Assembly (NCBI RefSeq): GCF_030643825.1
Contig: NZ_CP101717.1
Span: forward strand, 620,001-684,000
DNA: 64,000 nucleotides
Direction: 5' to 3'
DNA from: Salinispirillum sp. LH 10-3-1
Lineage (GTDB): Bacteria > Pseudomonadota > Gammaproteobacteria > Pseudomonadales > Natronospirillaceae
The notes beneath the pieces are model-generated. The model saw only the letters and a program-made list of their open reading frames with translations. It made no database searches and was not told the DNA's origin. Positions 27,834 through 36,317 of the stretch are shown here, one piece after another; within the stretch, counting starts at the first letter, position 1; every line of letters begins with the position of its first letter. Position numbers and translations under genes: made by a program.

Positions 27834-28931
27834 TTGAGTATCGATCTTTTTAAGTGGATTGTTGATCACCAGGCTACGGCGATGGTGCTCTTGAACGACG
27901 ATCTGCACATTGACTACATGAACTCATCGGCAGAGTCGCTGTTTGCGCGCAGTGGCAATCAGGTCCATGGGCAGCCTTGGCGAGTACTGTTCGAGCCGCA
28001 AGAATCTTTGGAGCAGCTGCTGAACCGTGTTCTGTGCGAAGAGGTGCCAACAACGCAACGCTCTGAAGTGCTGTTGTTAGTGGCCGATGGCAGCAAGATC
28101 ACGGTCGATATGACCCTAACGCCGTTGCATGACGAGGGTAGTAGGGCCGTGCTGGTTGAGTTTCTGTCGATGGACCGGATCATCAAAATCAGCCGTGAAG
28201 AATCGTCGCTGGCGAAGCAAGAAGCGGCGCGGGTGTTGGTGCGTGGCTTGGCGCATGAAGTGAAGAACCCGTTAGGCGGTATTCGCGGTGCTGCGCAATT
28301 GCTGGCTTTGGAGTTGGGCGATCCTGCCCTGGACGAATACACCCAGGTCATTATTGAAGAAGCCGATCGACTGCGAAATTTGGTCGACCGGATTCTGGGA
28401 TCGAATAAATTACCCCACTTACGCCCCACAAATGTGCACGAGGTGACGGAGCGTGTATTGAGTTTGATGCGCGCTGAGGCGGGCGGTAGCGTGACATTTG
28501 TGCGCGATTATGACCCCAGCCTGCCTGAATTCATCGGCGATTCCGAACAACTGATTCAAGCGGTATTGAACATTGTGCGCAACGGTATGGAGGCTTTGCA
28601 GTCGCAGGGTGAGGCCAATCCTGATAAGCAAATGACCTTGATCACGCGGGCTTTGCGGCAGTTTACCATCGGTCAGAAGCGCTACCGCTTGGTGTTGCGT
28701 TTGGTAATTGAGGATAACGGCCCGGGTATTGCAGAGGAGCTGATGGAGAATGTGTTTTACCCCATGGTCAGCGGGCGAGCGCAAGGCACGGGCTTAGGCT
28801 TATCCATTGCACAGCAGATCGTTACGCAGCACGGTGGGGTGATTGATTGTGAGAGCGAGCCGGGTTGTACCCGCTTCAGCGTGTATTTGCCGCTGACCAG
28901 AGATACCGACCAGCGGACAGAGGCGAAATGA
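27834..28931 (+). CDS. ntrB: Nitrogen regulation sensor histidine kinase/phosphatase NtrB (GlnL)
   Basis: 365 residues. N-terminal PAS domain (about 8-110), phospho-acceptor His141 in GLAHEVKNPLGGIRGAAQLL, then N-box IVRNGMEALQ, G1 EDNGPGIAEE and G2 GTGLGLSIAQQIV. Cytosolic, no membrane segment; in the family its activity is set by PII. The TTG at 27834 is chosen because a GGAGG lies 7 bases upstream; an upstream in-frame TTG at 27804 would precede the predicted sigma-54 transcription start. The stop abuts ntrC. Confidence 0.93.
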   Translation: MSIDLFKWIVDHQATAMVLLNDDLHIDYMNSSAESLFARSGNQVHGQPWRVLFEPQESLEQLLNRVLCEEVPTTQRSEVLLLVADGSKITVDMTLTPLHDEGSRAVLVEFLSMDRIIKISREESSLAKQEAARVLVRGLAHEVKNPLGGIRGAAQLLALELGDPALDEYTQVIIEEADRLRNLVDRILGSNKLPHLRPTNVHEVTERVLSLMRAEAGGSVTFVRDYDPSLPEFIGDSEQLIQAVLNIVRNGMEALQSQGEANPDKQMTLITRALRQFTIGQKRYRLVLRLVIEDNGPGIAEELMENVFYPMVSGRAQGTGLGLSIAQQIVTQHGGVIDCESEPGCTRFSVYLPLTRDTDQRTEAK

Positions 28932-28945
28932 ACAGGAGTGTTGGA

Positions 28946-30376
28946 ATGAATAACGGAGAGACAGTCTGGGTCGTAGACGATGACCGTTCCATTCGATGGG
29001 TACTGGAAAAGGCCGTAGAGAAAGAAGGTTGGGCCTGCCAAGCATTCAGTGATGGCGAGAGTTTGTTGCAGCGGTTGCAGCGTGATAAGCCCACAGTGAT
29101 TGTCAGTGATGTGCGGATGGAGGGCATGGACGGGCTCGAGCTGATGCGCGAGATTCACGGTAAGTATCCAGATGTGCCGGTGATCATCATGACCGCGCAC
29201 TCGGACCTCGACAGTGCGGTGGCGTCTTTTCAAGGTGGGGCGTTCGAATATCTGCCGAAGCCGTTCGACATCACTGAAGCTATTGATTTGGTCAAACGTG
29301 CAATGGAGCACGCGCGTGAGCAGTCGATGGATATCGCTGAACCCGAGCGGCAAGCGGCACAAGAAATCATCGGCGAAGCGCCGGCCATGCAAGAAGTGTT
29401 TCGCGCTATAGGGCGTTTATCGCATTCCAACATTACCGTTTTGATCAATGGCGAGTCGGGCACGGGTAAAGAGCTGGTGGCGCAGGCGCTGCACCGGCAC
29501 AGCCCGCGGCGGGACAAGCCATTTATCGCCTTGAACATGGCGGCGATCCCGCGTGATTTGATCGAGTCCGAACTGTTCGGGCACGAAAAAGGGGCTTTCA
29601 CCGGAGCCAGTGGGCAACGACCGGGCCGCTTTGAGCAAGCCAATGGTGGCACGCTGTTTCTGGACGAAATCGGTGACATGCCCGCAGAAACCCAGACCCG
29701 CTTGCTGCGCGTGCTGGCTGACAGTGAGTTCTATCGGGTCGGTGGGCATACGGCTATTAAAGTCGATGTGCGGATCATCGCTGCGACGCACCAAAACCTT
29801 GAGGGTTTGGTGCGTGAAGGGCGGTTCCGCGAAGATTTGTTCCATCGTCTTAATGTCATTCGCATCCACATTCCACGCTTGGCCGATCGGCGCGAAGACA
29901 TACCGCGTTTGTTGAGTTATTTTCTCGGCCGCGCCGCCACAGAACTCGGGGTGGAAGCCAAGCTGCTGCGGCCGGATACTGTAGAGTTTCTCGCCAGCCT
30001 GCCATGGCCCGGCAACGTCCGCCAACTGGAAAACACCTGTCGCTGGATTACCGTTATGGCTTCTGGCCGTGAGGTCTTTATCAACGACCTGCCGCCTGAG
30101 CTTATTGCCGAAGAGCAGGTGCAAGAGACCGGCAGCCATTGGGTGGACGGCCTCAAATATTGGGCTGATCGTGAACTGACGCAAGGTCATCAAAGTATTC
30201 TGGATACCGCTGTTCCGTTGTTTGAACAAGCGATGATTGATGTGGCCCTAAAACATACGGCCGGGCGGCGTCGAGATGCAGCGCAACTGCTCGGCTGGGG
30301 GCGTAATACCCTAACCCGGAAGATTAAAGAACTGGGGATGGTTGCAGACGGTCAGGACGACGACGGTGACGATTGA
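28946..30376 (+). CDS. ntrC: Nitrogen regulation response regulator NtrC (GlnG)
   Basis: 476 residues. Receiver domain (acidic D11/D12, phospho-acceptor Asp55 in VIVSDVRMEG), sigma-54 AAA+ domain with Walker A GESGTGKE, GAFTGA loop in GHEKGAFTGASGQ and Walker B GTLFLDEIGD, and a Fis-type helix-turn-helix at the end (RRRDAAQLLGWGRNTLTRKI). The start at 28946 has AGGAG 7 bases upstream; an ATG at 28928 overlapping the ntrB stop is less well placed. It should act at the GCACY-N5-GGTGC sites before ntrB and glnA. Confidence 0.95.
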   Translation: MNNGETVWVVDDDRSIRWVLEKAVEKEGWACQAFSDGESLLQRLQRDKPTVIVSDVRMEGMDGLELMREIHGKYPDVPVIIMTAHSDLDSAVASFQGGAFEYLPKPFDITEAIDLVKRAMEHAREQSMDIAEPERQAAQEIIGEAPAMQEVFRAIGRLSHSNITVLINGESGTGKELVAQALHRHSPRRDKPFIALNMAAIPRDLIESELFGHEKGAFTGASGQRPGRFEQANGGTLFLDEIGDMPAETQTRLLRVLADSEFYRVGGHTAIKVDVRIIAATHQNLEGLVREGRFREDLFHRLNVIRIHIPRLADRREDIPRLLSYFLGRAATELGVEAKLLRPDTVEFLASLPWPGNVRQLENTCRWITVMASGREVFINDLPPELIAEEQVQETGSHWVDGLKYWADRELTQGHQSILDTAVPLFEQAMIDVALKHTAGRRRDAAQLLGWGRNTLTRKIKELGMVADGQDDDGDD

Positions 30377-30487
30377 GGCGCTGGCAGGCTCTTATGCACT
30401 ATGAGACCCTACGCACGTTCTCAACTTGCTGGATGACCGGGCACTGGCCATAATGAGCGCCTTCGGTCATTCCATAAAGAAGACATT

Positions 30488-30811
30488 ATGAGCGCCCAAC
30501 CACAGCCTTTTCAGCCCGAACGGGTTGAATCCAGTCATCGCGGCATCACTGTGTATTACCCCGGGGGGCGGGTATACGCGAGTATGGATATGGCGGTGCT
30601 GCGCCAGGTGAGGCTTTTGATGTGGCGCAACCAATTGCATTGGCATTTGATCAGTGCGGGCAATGAACTGCTGATTCCCTGCGGTATTCCGGGCGAGGTG
30701 GCGATGCGGCGCGAGTTGCAAGAGTTGCCAGGCTTTAATACGGATCTGTTCTTCGCCTATATGGATAATCGTGCAGGTCAAGAGCCGCCCTTGTTGCTCT
30801 GGCAATACTGA
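30488..30811 (+). CDS. Conserved-looking hypothetical protein
   Basis: 107 residues, not recognised. No signal peptide, membrane helix or known motif; predicted soluble. It has an aromatic-rich middle (RLLMWRNQLHWHLISAGN) and a LLIPCGIPGEVAMRREL segment with a single Cys. It stands alone after ntrC with a 110-base gap and is convergent with the MshEN-TPR gene 24 bases downstream. Codon usage resembles its neighbours and the frame is clean, so it is likely real. Confidence 0.6.
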   Translation: MSAQPQPFQPERVESSHRGITVYYPGGRVYASMDMAVLRQVRLLMWRNQLHWHLISAGNELLIPCGIPGEVAMRRELQELPGFNTDLFFAYMDNRAGQEPPLLLWQY

Positions 30812-30835
30812 CTTCGACAGCCGTATGGCGCGGTA

Positions 30836-31669
30836 CTAAGCGCCGTGCTGCTTAACAATCTCTGCTATTTGCGCCCGAGCGTAGACCGTCCATTTATTTT
30901 CGCCGCTACTGATGCGAATGAAGTGTGTGTAGACTTGGCGTGCTTTTTTCCAATAGTGTAGGTGTTGTAGCGAGTATGCTAAAGCGAAATACCAGCGATG
31001 ATTGGGCTTATACTTCTTCAACAGTGCTTGATAATTCTCCACGGCTTCATTGTGCCGATGCAGGCGTTGGCGGTTGTAGGCGGCCAGCCACAACAGGGTT
31101 GGGTTACGGGGGTAATCGGGCTGATGCTTTTCCAGGCTCTTGATGCTTTGCTCCGCCTCACCTTGCTCCGCCAGCAACCAGCATTGTAGATAGCGCAGAG
31201 GTACGCTGTCTGGGCTGATGGTGAGCCCTTGCACCAGCACCTGTTTGGCTTCTTCCATCTGCCCGTGATCGATCAGACTGAAGGCGTCCTCCGCCAGCTC
31301 GCGTTCCATGCTGGAGTCCACAGTGAAGTGTTCAAGTGACGGTGTTGGTATGGGTACAGGGAACTCGTTCTCTTTAAATACCAGCGTGGCCATTTCAGTA
31401 TCACTGAAGCGGGGTAGTGGCACGCCGTGTTCGTCCAGTTGTTCTCCAGCACGCGCGCGTTCGGCTAGCATTTCACGAGCCATGGGCACATGCTGGTCGT
31501 GCACAATGGTCGTTACCAATGTCGCATAGCGCAGGTAACCTTGTTCCACCAGAATATGCCCGAGCAAGCGTTCAGGGTATTCTTGTTGCTGGGCCAGCGC
31601 TTCATCCAGCTGTGCCGGTGTCACCAGCCCTTTCTCTACCAATGTTTTGCCGAGTAACGTTTCCTTCAT
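30836..31669 (-). CDS. MshEN-domain protein with TPR-like C-terminal region
   Basis: 277 residues. The N-terminus holds two consecutive ~24-residue motifs, LLGKTLVEKGLVTPAQLDEA-LAQQ (residues ~5-28) and LLGHILVEQGYLRYATLVTT-IVHDQ (~35-59), the layout of the c-di-GMP-binding MshEN/GspE_N domain. No ATPase follows. Instead, residues ~125-270 are helical and TPR-like (LVQGLTISPDSVPLRYLQCW, AAYNRQRLHRHNEAVENYQA, WYFALAYSLQHLHYWKKARQ). No signal peptide, so probably cytosolic. Function unknown; a c-di-GMP-responsive scaffold is inference. It is divergent from trmL. Confidence 0.6.
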   Translation of the reverse strand: MKETLLGKTLVEKGLVTPAQLDEALAQQQEYPERLLGHILVEQGYLRYATLVTTIVHDQHVPMAREMLAERARAGEQLDEHGVPLPRFSDTEMATLVFKENEFPVPIPTPSLEHFTVDSSMERELAEDAFSLIDHGQMEEAKQVLVQGLTISPDSVPLRYLQCWLLAEQGEAEQSIKSLEKHQPDYPRNPTLLWLAAYNRQRLHRHNEAVENYQALLKKYKPNHRWYFALAYSLQHLHYWKKARQVYTHFIRISSGENKWTVYARAQIAEIVKQHGA

Positions 31670-31782
31670 GGTACCCCTTGTGGTTCAGAACGTGATGCTT
31701 TCCGATACGCGTAGCCGCTTCCTTGTTGCCTGACGCCCGCGTCCATGGTATCTACTTTTGTAACAATGTAGAAGAAGTGTCC

Positions 31783-32247
31783 ATGTTTAATCTAGTACTG
31801 TTTGAACCCGAGATTCCACCTAACACTGGAAATATCATTCGATTAGCCGCCAATACCGGTTGTCACCTGCATTTAATTGAGCCGCTGGGCTTTGCTATGG
31901 AGGATCGCGCCTTGCGCCGCGCCGGTTTGGATTACCATGAATGGGCGCGTGTGCAAGTGCATGCCAACTACGAGGCGTTTTTGCAGACAGCGCAACCAGA
32001 GCGCCTGTGGGCGTTGACCACTAAGGGTAAGGCCTCGTTCTTTGATGGCGAGTATCAGGTTGGCGATTATTTTATATTGGGGCCAGAATCGCGCGGCCTT
32101 CCGACGGAATTGCTGGAGAGCTTGGCTCCGGAGCAGCGTTGCCGGTTACCAATGCGGGCGGACTCGCGCAGTTTGAATCTGTCCAACACCGCTGCGATTG
32201 TGGTGTACGAAGTGTGGCGTCAGTTGGGGTTCCCCGGCGGCCAATAG
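31783..32247 (+). CDS. trmL: tRNA (cytidine/uridine-34 2'-O)-methyltransferase TrmL
   Basis: 154 residues, SPOUT (trefoil-knot) methyltransferase that modifies the wobble base of tRNA-Leu isoacceptors. Motifs: [18 protein letters not shown] at the N-terminus, [12 protein letters not shown], and the knot segment [14 protein letters not shown]. The start at 31783 is the family N-terminus ([14 protein letters not shown]). The stop lies inside a 12-bp hairpin shared with the convergent ubiI gene. Confidence 0.95.
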   Translation: MFNLVLFEPEIPPNTGNIIRLAANTGCHLHLIEPLGFAMEDRALRRAGLDYHEWARVQVHANYEAFLQTAQPERLWALTTKGKASFFDGEYQVGDYFILGPESRGLPTELLESLAPEQRCRLPMRADSRSLNLSNTAAIVVYEVWRQLGFPGGQ

Positions 32248-32268
32248 CATCTGGTGGATGCTATTGGC
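32240..32268. terminator. Hairpin between convergent trmL and ubiI
   Basis: Perfect 12-bp stem GCCAATAGCATC/GATGCTATTGGC with a TGGTG loop. It lacks a T-run on either strand, so it may stabilise the 3' ends rather than terminate by itself. It includes the trmL stop codon and ends 4 bases before the ubiI stop. Confidence 0.5.
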
Positions 32269-32271
32269 GCG

Positions 32272-33495
32272 TTAATCCATCAAACGGCTCGCCATTGTCA
32301 CGGCTGCCCGGCGCAACATGGGTTGCTGGTTGAACCACTGCATCCCGCGATTGCGCAACCAATGCACCCAGTGGTGATCAGCGGCAAACAAATGCTGTAA
32401 GCCTTCCATGCCTGCCATGGTCAGCAGGTTGTCGGATTTACGCTGGCGTTGGTAGCGGCGCAATAACAATTCTTCTTCCAACGGTATGTTGTGCGCCGCC
32501 GCTTCTGTCAACAAGCTCACCATGGCTTGGGCATCCAGCAGCCCAATGTTAGCACCTTGGCCCGCCAGCGGATGGATGCTGTGTGCGGCGTCGCCGACCA
32601 AGGCCGCGCCAGGCATGATGTATTGCGTTGCATGGCGTTGTCGTAAGGGAAAGCGTCGCACACTGCTCGCCATGGTGACCACGCCCAATGCGCCGCGCAT
32701 CCCAAGTTCTAAAGCCTTGGCCTGATCCGCTGGCGATGCGTGCATGAATCGCTCTACTTCTTCGGGCACCATGGACCATACAATGGATGAGGTATGGTCG
32801 GTGGCGAGCGGCAAGAAAGCCAGCGGGCCCTGACGGTGAAACGCTTGGCGGGCAACGCGCCGGTGTGATTCGGTATGCGTAACGGTCGCCACCACGGCAT
32901 GATGCAAATAATCCCATTCGCGGGTCTGAAAGCCTAGGGCGCTGCGTAAGGGTGAGTTTGCACCGTCGGCAATCAGCAGCAGCTTGGTGGTTGTGGTGCT
33001 TTGGTCGGCAAAGCGCACATGCCAGTGTTTTTTTTCATCAAATTGCGCATCAATTACCGGTTGGCCTAGTTGGCGCTGCAAGTCTGGCCAGCCGCTGAGT
33101 TGGTGCCAGAGTGCGCATTCTATGGTGCGATTCTCAATAATATGCCCGAGGTGAGTCAGCTGGGCATCGTCGCGTGACAAGGTCACACCTGCAGCACCAT
33201 CGGCATCCCATACGTGCATGGTGTCGTAGGGGCCTAGGCGAGAGGGGTGCATATCCTGCCAAGCGCCTAAATCTTTTAGCCACCGCTCGCTACTGAGTGA
33301 TAGCGCACTGACGCGTTGATCGAACTCGCTGTCATGGGTAAGGGCGGGCACCGGTGTGTCGTCTGGAATGCGGCCATCCGCAATGGTGACGCGCCATGGC
33401 AGCCCTTTTAAGCCCAGACACAGGGCTGCCCCGACCATGCCACCACCAACAACAAGAATGTCCGTGTCTGTCTCTTTTGCCGCTTGATGAGTCAT
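32272..33495 (-). CDS. ubiI: UbiI/VisC-type ubiquinone biosynthesis FAD monooxygenase
   Basis: 407 residues. FAD-binding GGGMVGAALCLGL (about residues 18-30), the DG motif region LLIADGANSPLRSALG, and the second FAD motif GAALVGDAAHSIHPLAGQGA. The segment VWDADGAAG with THLGHIIENRTIECALW matches UbiI more closely than UbiH. It hydroxylates the quinone ring (C5 in E. coli). It overlaps ubiH by 4 bases, as in the pepP-ubiH-ubiI cluster, although pepP is not here. UbiF-like specificity cannot be excluded. Confidence 0.85.
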   Translation of the reverse strand: MTHQAAKETDTDILVVGGGMVGAALCLGLKGLPWRVTIADGRIPDDTPVPALTHDSEFDQRVSALSLSSERWLKDLGAWQDMHPSRLGPYDTMHVWDADGAAGVTLSRDDAQLTHLGHIIENRTIECALWHQLSGWPDLQRQLGQPVIDAQFDEKKHWHVRFADQSTTTTKLLLIADGANSPLRSALGFQTREWDYLHHAVVATVTHTESHRRVARQAFHRQGPLAFLPLATDHTSSIVWSMVPEEVERFMHASPADQAKALELGMRGALGVVTMASSVRRFPLRQRHATQYIMPGAALVGDAAHSIHPLAGQGANIGLLDAQAMVSLLTEAAAHNIPLEEELLLRRYQRQRKSDNLLTMAGMEGLQHLFAADHHWVHWLRNRGMQWFNQQPMLRRAAVTMASRLMD

Positions 33496-34652
33496 TGCGT
33501 ATATCCCATGGCGTACTGCGTAATCCAGCGTTTAAGCATGGGCGCGAGATCAAGCCCGGCCAGACTTAGTCCTCGAGCGTGGGCCGCACTGGCCTGCGGA
33601 TAGGCGAACATGCTGACCAAGCCATGACAGGCCATGGCAATGCGCTGCTGATCAATGTGGCTCTCGGCCTGCCAGCGTTGCAAGTGCGCAATATCTCCAG
33701 GATCAACGGCCGTTGCCAAGGCGTCGGCTAACGCGACCAGGCTGCGCAGGTGCAGATTGAAGCCCTGCCCGGCGACGGGGTGGAGGCTGAGCGCGCTGTT
33801 GCCGATTAAGGCTAAACGATGGCGCACCAGTTCGCGGCTTTGCCGCCAGTGCAGCGGGTAGTGTGCACGTGCAGAAACTGCTGTAACAGCCCCTTGGTCA
33901 TGGCCGAAACAGTGTAGGAGCTGGCGTTTCCACGTGTGGTCGCTCCAGTTCAAATGAGTCTCCAGTGTGTTTGTGGGAATAGTCCACACCACTGTTTGTC
34001 GCCTGCCAGCCAGCGGTAACAAGGCACGCGGGCCGTCCGATGTGAAGCGCTCATAGGCACGTCCGCCAGCGGGCTGCTCGCGCTCTAGATTGAATACGAT
34101 GGCGGTCTGACCATAGTCGTGGTGTTGCTGACCAATGCCGAGGTGCGTAGCGATCCCGGAGCGTCCGCCATCCGCTAAGACCACCAGATGAGCGTCAACC
34201 TCAGAGCCGTCGGTAAAGTGCACCCGTGATTGCTCGATACCGGGGGTGATGCCGCTGACAAACTGTTGGAAACGACATTCAGCGGCAGTCTCCTTTGCGC
34301 GCTGCCATAAGGCATGGCCCAGCTGGCGATTGTTGGCTACGGCACCATAGGCTTCAGCACTGGTCAGGCGTGTAGTGCCCCAATAGCCCTGTTGACTGAC
34401 CTCAATATCGTGCATGGCGCCCAGATGCGGTGCGAGTTCGGATAAGACACCCATGTGCGCCAGTAATTCGAGACTGCGTCGACTGAGCGCGGTACCGCGA
34501 TCATCAAAGCTGGGGCTGGGGGTTTGTCCGTCCGGCTGTTCCGCTCCGTCCAGCAGGAGCGTACGCTGCTGAAGGCGCTCCGGGAGGGCGAGTAAGAAGG
34601 CAAATCCAACCAATCCGCCGCCAATGATCACGATGTCGTAAGGTGTTTTCAT
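33492..34652 (-). CDS. ubiH: 2-octaprenyl-6-methoxyphenol hydroxylase UbiH
   Basis: 386 residues. Begins with the Rossmann FAD motif DIVIIGGGLVGFAFLLAL; later VLADGGRSGIATHLGI, AYERFTSDGPRALLPLAG and LIGNSALSLHPVAGQGFNL. The ERFT-DGP-ALLPL and GN-A-LHP signature (Asn in place of the usual Asp in GD) is the UbiH type. It adds the C1 hydroxyl in ubiquinone synthesis. First gene of the ubiH-ubiI pair, coupled by a 4-base overlap. Confidence 0.9.
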   Translation of the reverse strand: MKTPYDIVIIGGGLVGFAFLLALPERLQQRTLLLDGAEQPDGQTPSPSFDDRGTALSRRSLELLAHMGVLSELAPHLGAMHDIEVSQQGYWGTTRLTSAEAYGAVANNRQLGHALWQRAKETAAECRFQQFVSGITPGIEQSRVHFTDGSEVDAHLVVLADGGRSGIATHLGIGQQHHDYGQTAIVFNLEREQPAGGRAYERFTSDGPRALLPLAGRRQTVVWTIPTNTLETHLNWSDHTWKRQLLHCFGHDQGAVTAVSARAHYPLHWRQSRELVRHRLALIGNSALSLHPVAGQGFNLHLRSLVALADALATAVDPGDIAHLQRWQAESHIDQQRIAMACHGLVSMFAYPQASAAHARGLSLAGLDLAPMLKRWITQYAMGYTQ

Positions 34653-34896
34653 GGTGCTAAGTGTACCTGTCAGGGCCCTCTAAAAACCACTGCGCTTTCC
34701 TTGGTGTCGAAAAAATTACGCTGAAGCGGTTCGTTGAAGACGGGGGGCTTTGGTGCTTGGCGTTGCAGTACAGCGGGGTTTTCGGCATTATTGTGTGCAC
34801 TGGTTTGTGATAATAAGAAAAAATCCTGCAGAATCCTACCGCCTATTAGCCTGACGCATTCATAATTACAACGAATCGAAAAACTGGAGTACCACT

Positions 34897-36138
34897 ATGT
34901 TTAACTCGTGGGGACGTTTGTCAGCCCTAATTCTTGGTGTCACCATGGCTGTTCAAGGACAGGCATTTCAGCGTGATGCGCTGGAAATCTGGATCGGCGG
35001 GGATAAAGGTTACAATGGCCTTGCCGAAGTGGGGCGTCGTTTTGAACAGGACACCGGTATTCCGGTATTTGTCATGACACCAGACGACTGGGATGACGAG
35101 ATGGATGTTCCAGAGCGTTTCGATAAGTTCGCAAACACCACAGAGGGTCCAGATATCGTCATCTGGCCACATGACCGCTTTGGCGTATGGATTAATGCCG
35201 GACTGCTGTCTGAAGTGCGGCCTTCTGGGCAGGCGCGGGATAAAATCGCCGACTTTGCGTGGGATGGTGTGCAGCACGGCAGTGCTTATTACGGCTACCC
35301 GATCGCGACCGAAGCCATCAGCTTGATCTATAACCGTGATCTCGTACCGACACCGCCGACCACCTATGAAGAAATCATCGCGTTAGATCGTCAGTTACGC
35401 AGCCAGGGGCGTCGTGCTTTGGCGATGCACTGGAGTGAGACCTACTTCATGTGGCACTTGGTGACCGCCGGAGGTGGTTATTCATGGCGCAATGAAGACG
35501 GTAACTATTTATTGAATGACGTCGGTTTTAAGCAAGCCGGTGCAGTTGACGGGGTGCGGATGTTACGCCGTTTGATGGCAGAAGGTGTGATAGAGCCGGA
35601 TGACGACTACGGCAGTATGCAAGCGCAGTTCGCCAGTGGTGAAGCCGCTATGGCGATCAATGGTCCCTGGGGTTGGGGCGATTACCGTGGGGTGAATTTT
35701 GCTTTGGCACCTCTGCCCGGTTTGAACGCCACCACCGGTCCTGGTAAGCCCTTTGTGGGTATCTTGGCCGCCGGGATCAACGCGGTCAGCCCCAATCAAG
35801 CGGAGGCCGTGCGCTTTATCGAAGATTACTTGTTGTCTGCGGAAGGTTTGCGCACCATCAATGCGGATCGCCCATTGGGTGCTGTGGTTTTGAACGAGAT
35901 GGAAGCGGAAGTGAATCAGGACGCGAACTTACGCGTCACACTGCAGCAGGCTGAAATGGGTGAGATCATGCCCGGTATTCCGGAGATCGGTCGTTTCTGG
36001 TCACTGTGGGCCTTTGAATTGCCGCGTATGGTGAACGGCGAGGTTGATGTGGCGCAGAACCTGAACCAGATGGCGCAGCGCTTGGAGCGCTTGGATGACA
36101 CAAAGGCTTGGCGCCGTTTGCATTACCCTTCCGAATAA
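34897..36138 (+). CDS. malE: Periplasmic maltose/maltodextrin-binding protein (MalE-like), orphan
   Basis: 413 residues. Signal peptide with predicted cleavage after AVQGQA (about residue 23). The mature part begins [18 protein letters not shown], and [20 protein letters not shown] and [16 protein letters not shown] match the MalE binding cleft. [19 protein letters not shown] and the C-terminal FWSLWA region fit too. No malF, malG or malK gene is adjacent: it sits alone between ubiH and glnA, so transporter partners must be elsewhere. An AACTGGAG site precedes the ATG. Confidence 0.88.
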   Translation: MFNSWGRLSALILGVTMAVQGQAFQRDALEIWIGGDKGYNGLAEVGRRFEQDTGIPVFVMTPDDWDDEMDVPERFDKFANTTEGPDIVIWPHDRFGVWINAGLLSEVRPSGQARDKIADFAWDGVQHGSAYYGYPIATEAISLIYNRDLVPTPPTTYEEIIALDRQLRSQGRRALAMHWSETYFMWHLVTAGGGYSWRNEDGNYLLNDVGFKQAGAVDGVRMLRRLMAEGVIEPDDDYGSMQAQFASGEAAMAINGPWGWGDYRGVNFALAPLPGLNATTGPGKPFVGILAAGINAVSPNQAEAVRFIEDYLLSAEGLRTINADRPLGAVVLNEMEAEVNQDANLRVTLQQAEMGEIMPGIPEIGRFWSLWAFELPRMVNGEVDVAQNLNQMAQRLERLDDTKAWRRLHYPSE

Positions 36139-36158
36139 CTGTAAGGCTCAATATTTCC

Positions 36159-36224
36159 GTAGGAGGCCAGCCCGCTGGCCTAATGTTCGCGCATGCTCTT
36201 ATGAAAGGTGTGCTGCGCTCCTAC
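36159..36224. repeat. Palindromic repeat family A, copy 2
   Basis: 66 bases bounded by GTAGGAG and CTCCTAC, with an internal GGCCAG/CTGGCC hairpin near the left end and GCGCATGCTC in the middle. It matches 54808-54873 in reverse orientation along its whole length. Confidence 0.8.
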
Positions 36225-36230
36225 AGACAC

Positions 36231-36260
36231 AAAAAAGCCCGCATTGAGCGGGCTTTTTTA
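36231..36260. terminator. Bidirectional terminator between malE and glnA
   Basis: AAAAAAGCCCGC pairs with GCGGGCTTTTTT around an ATTGA loop, with A/T tracts on both sides. It serves the convergent malE and glnA genes. Confidence 0.88.
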
Positions 36261-36317
36261 TGCCCATGGATGGGCGGTATGCTGGCAACGCAGGAGCAGT
36301 TGCCAGTATTTTATCAC

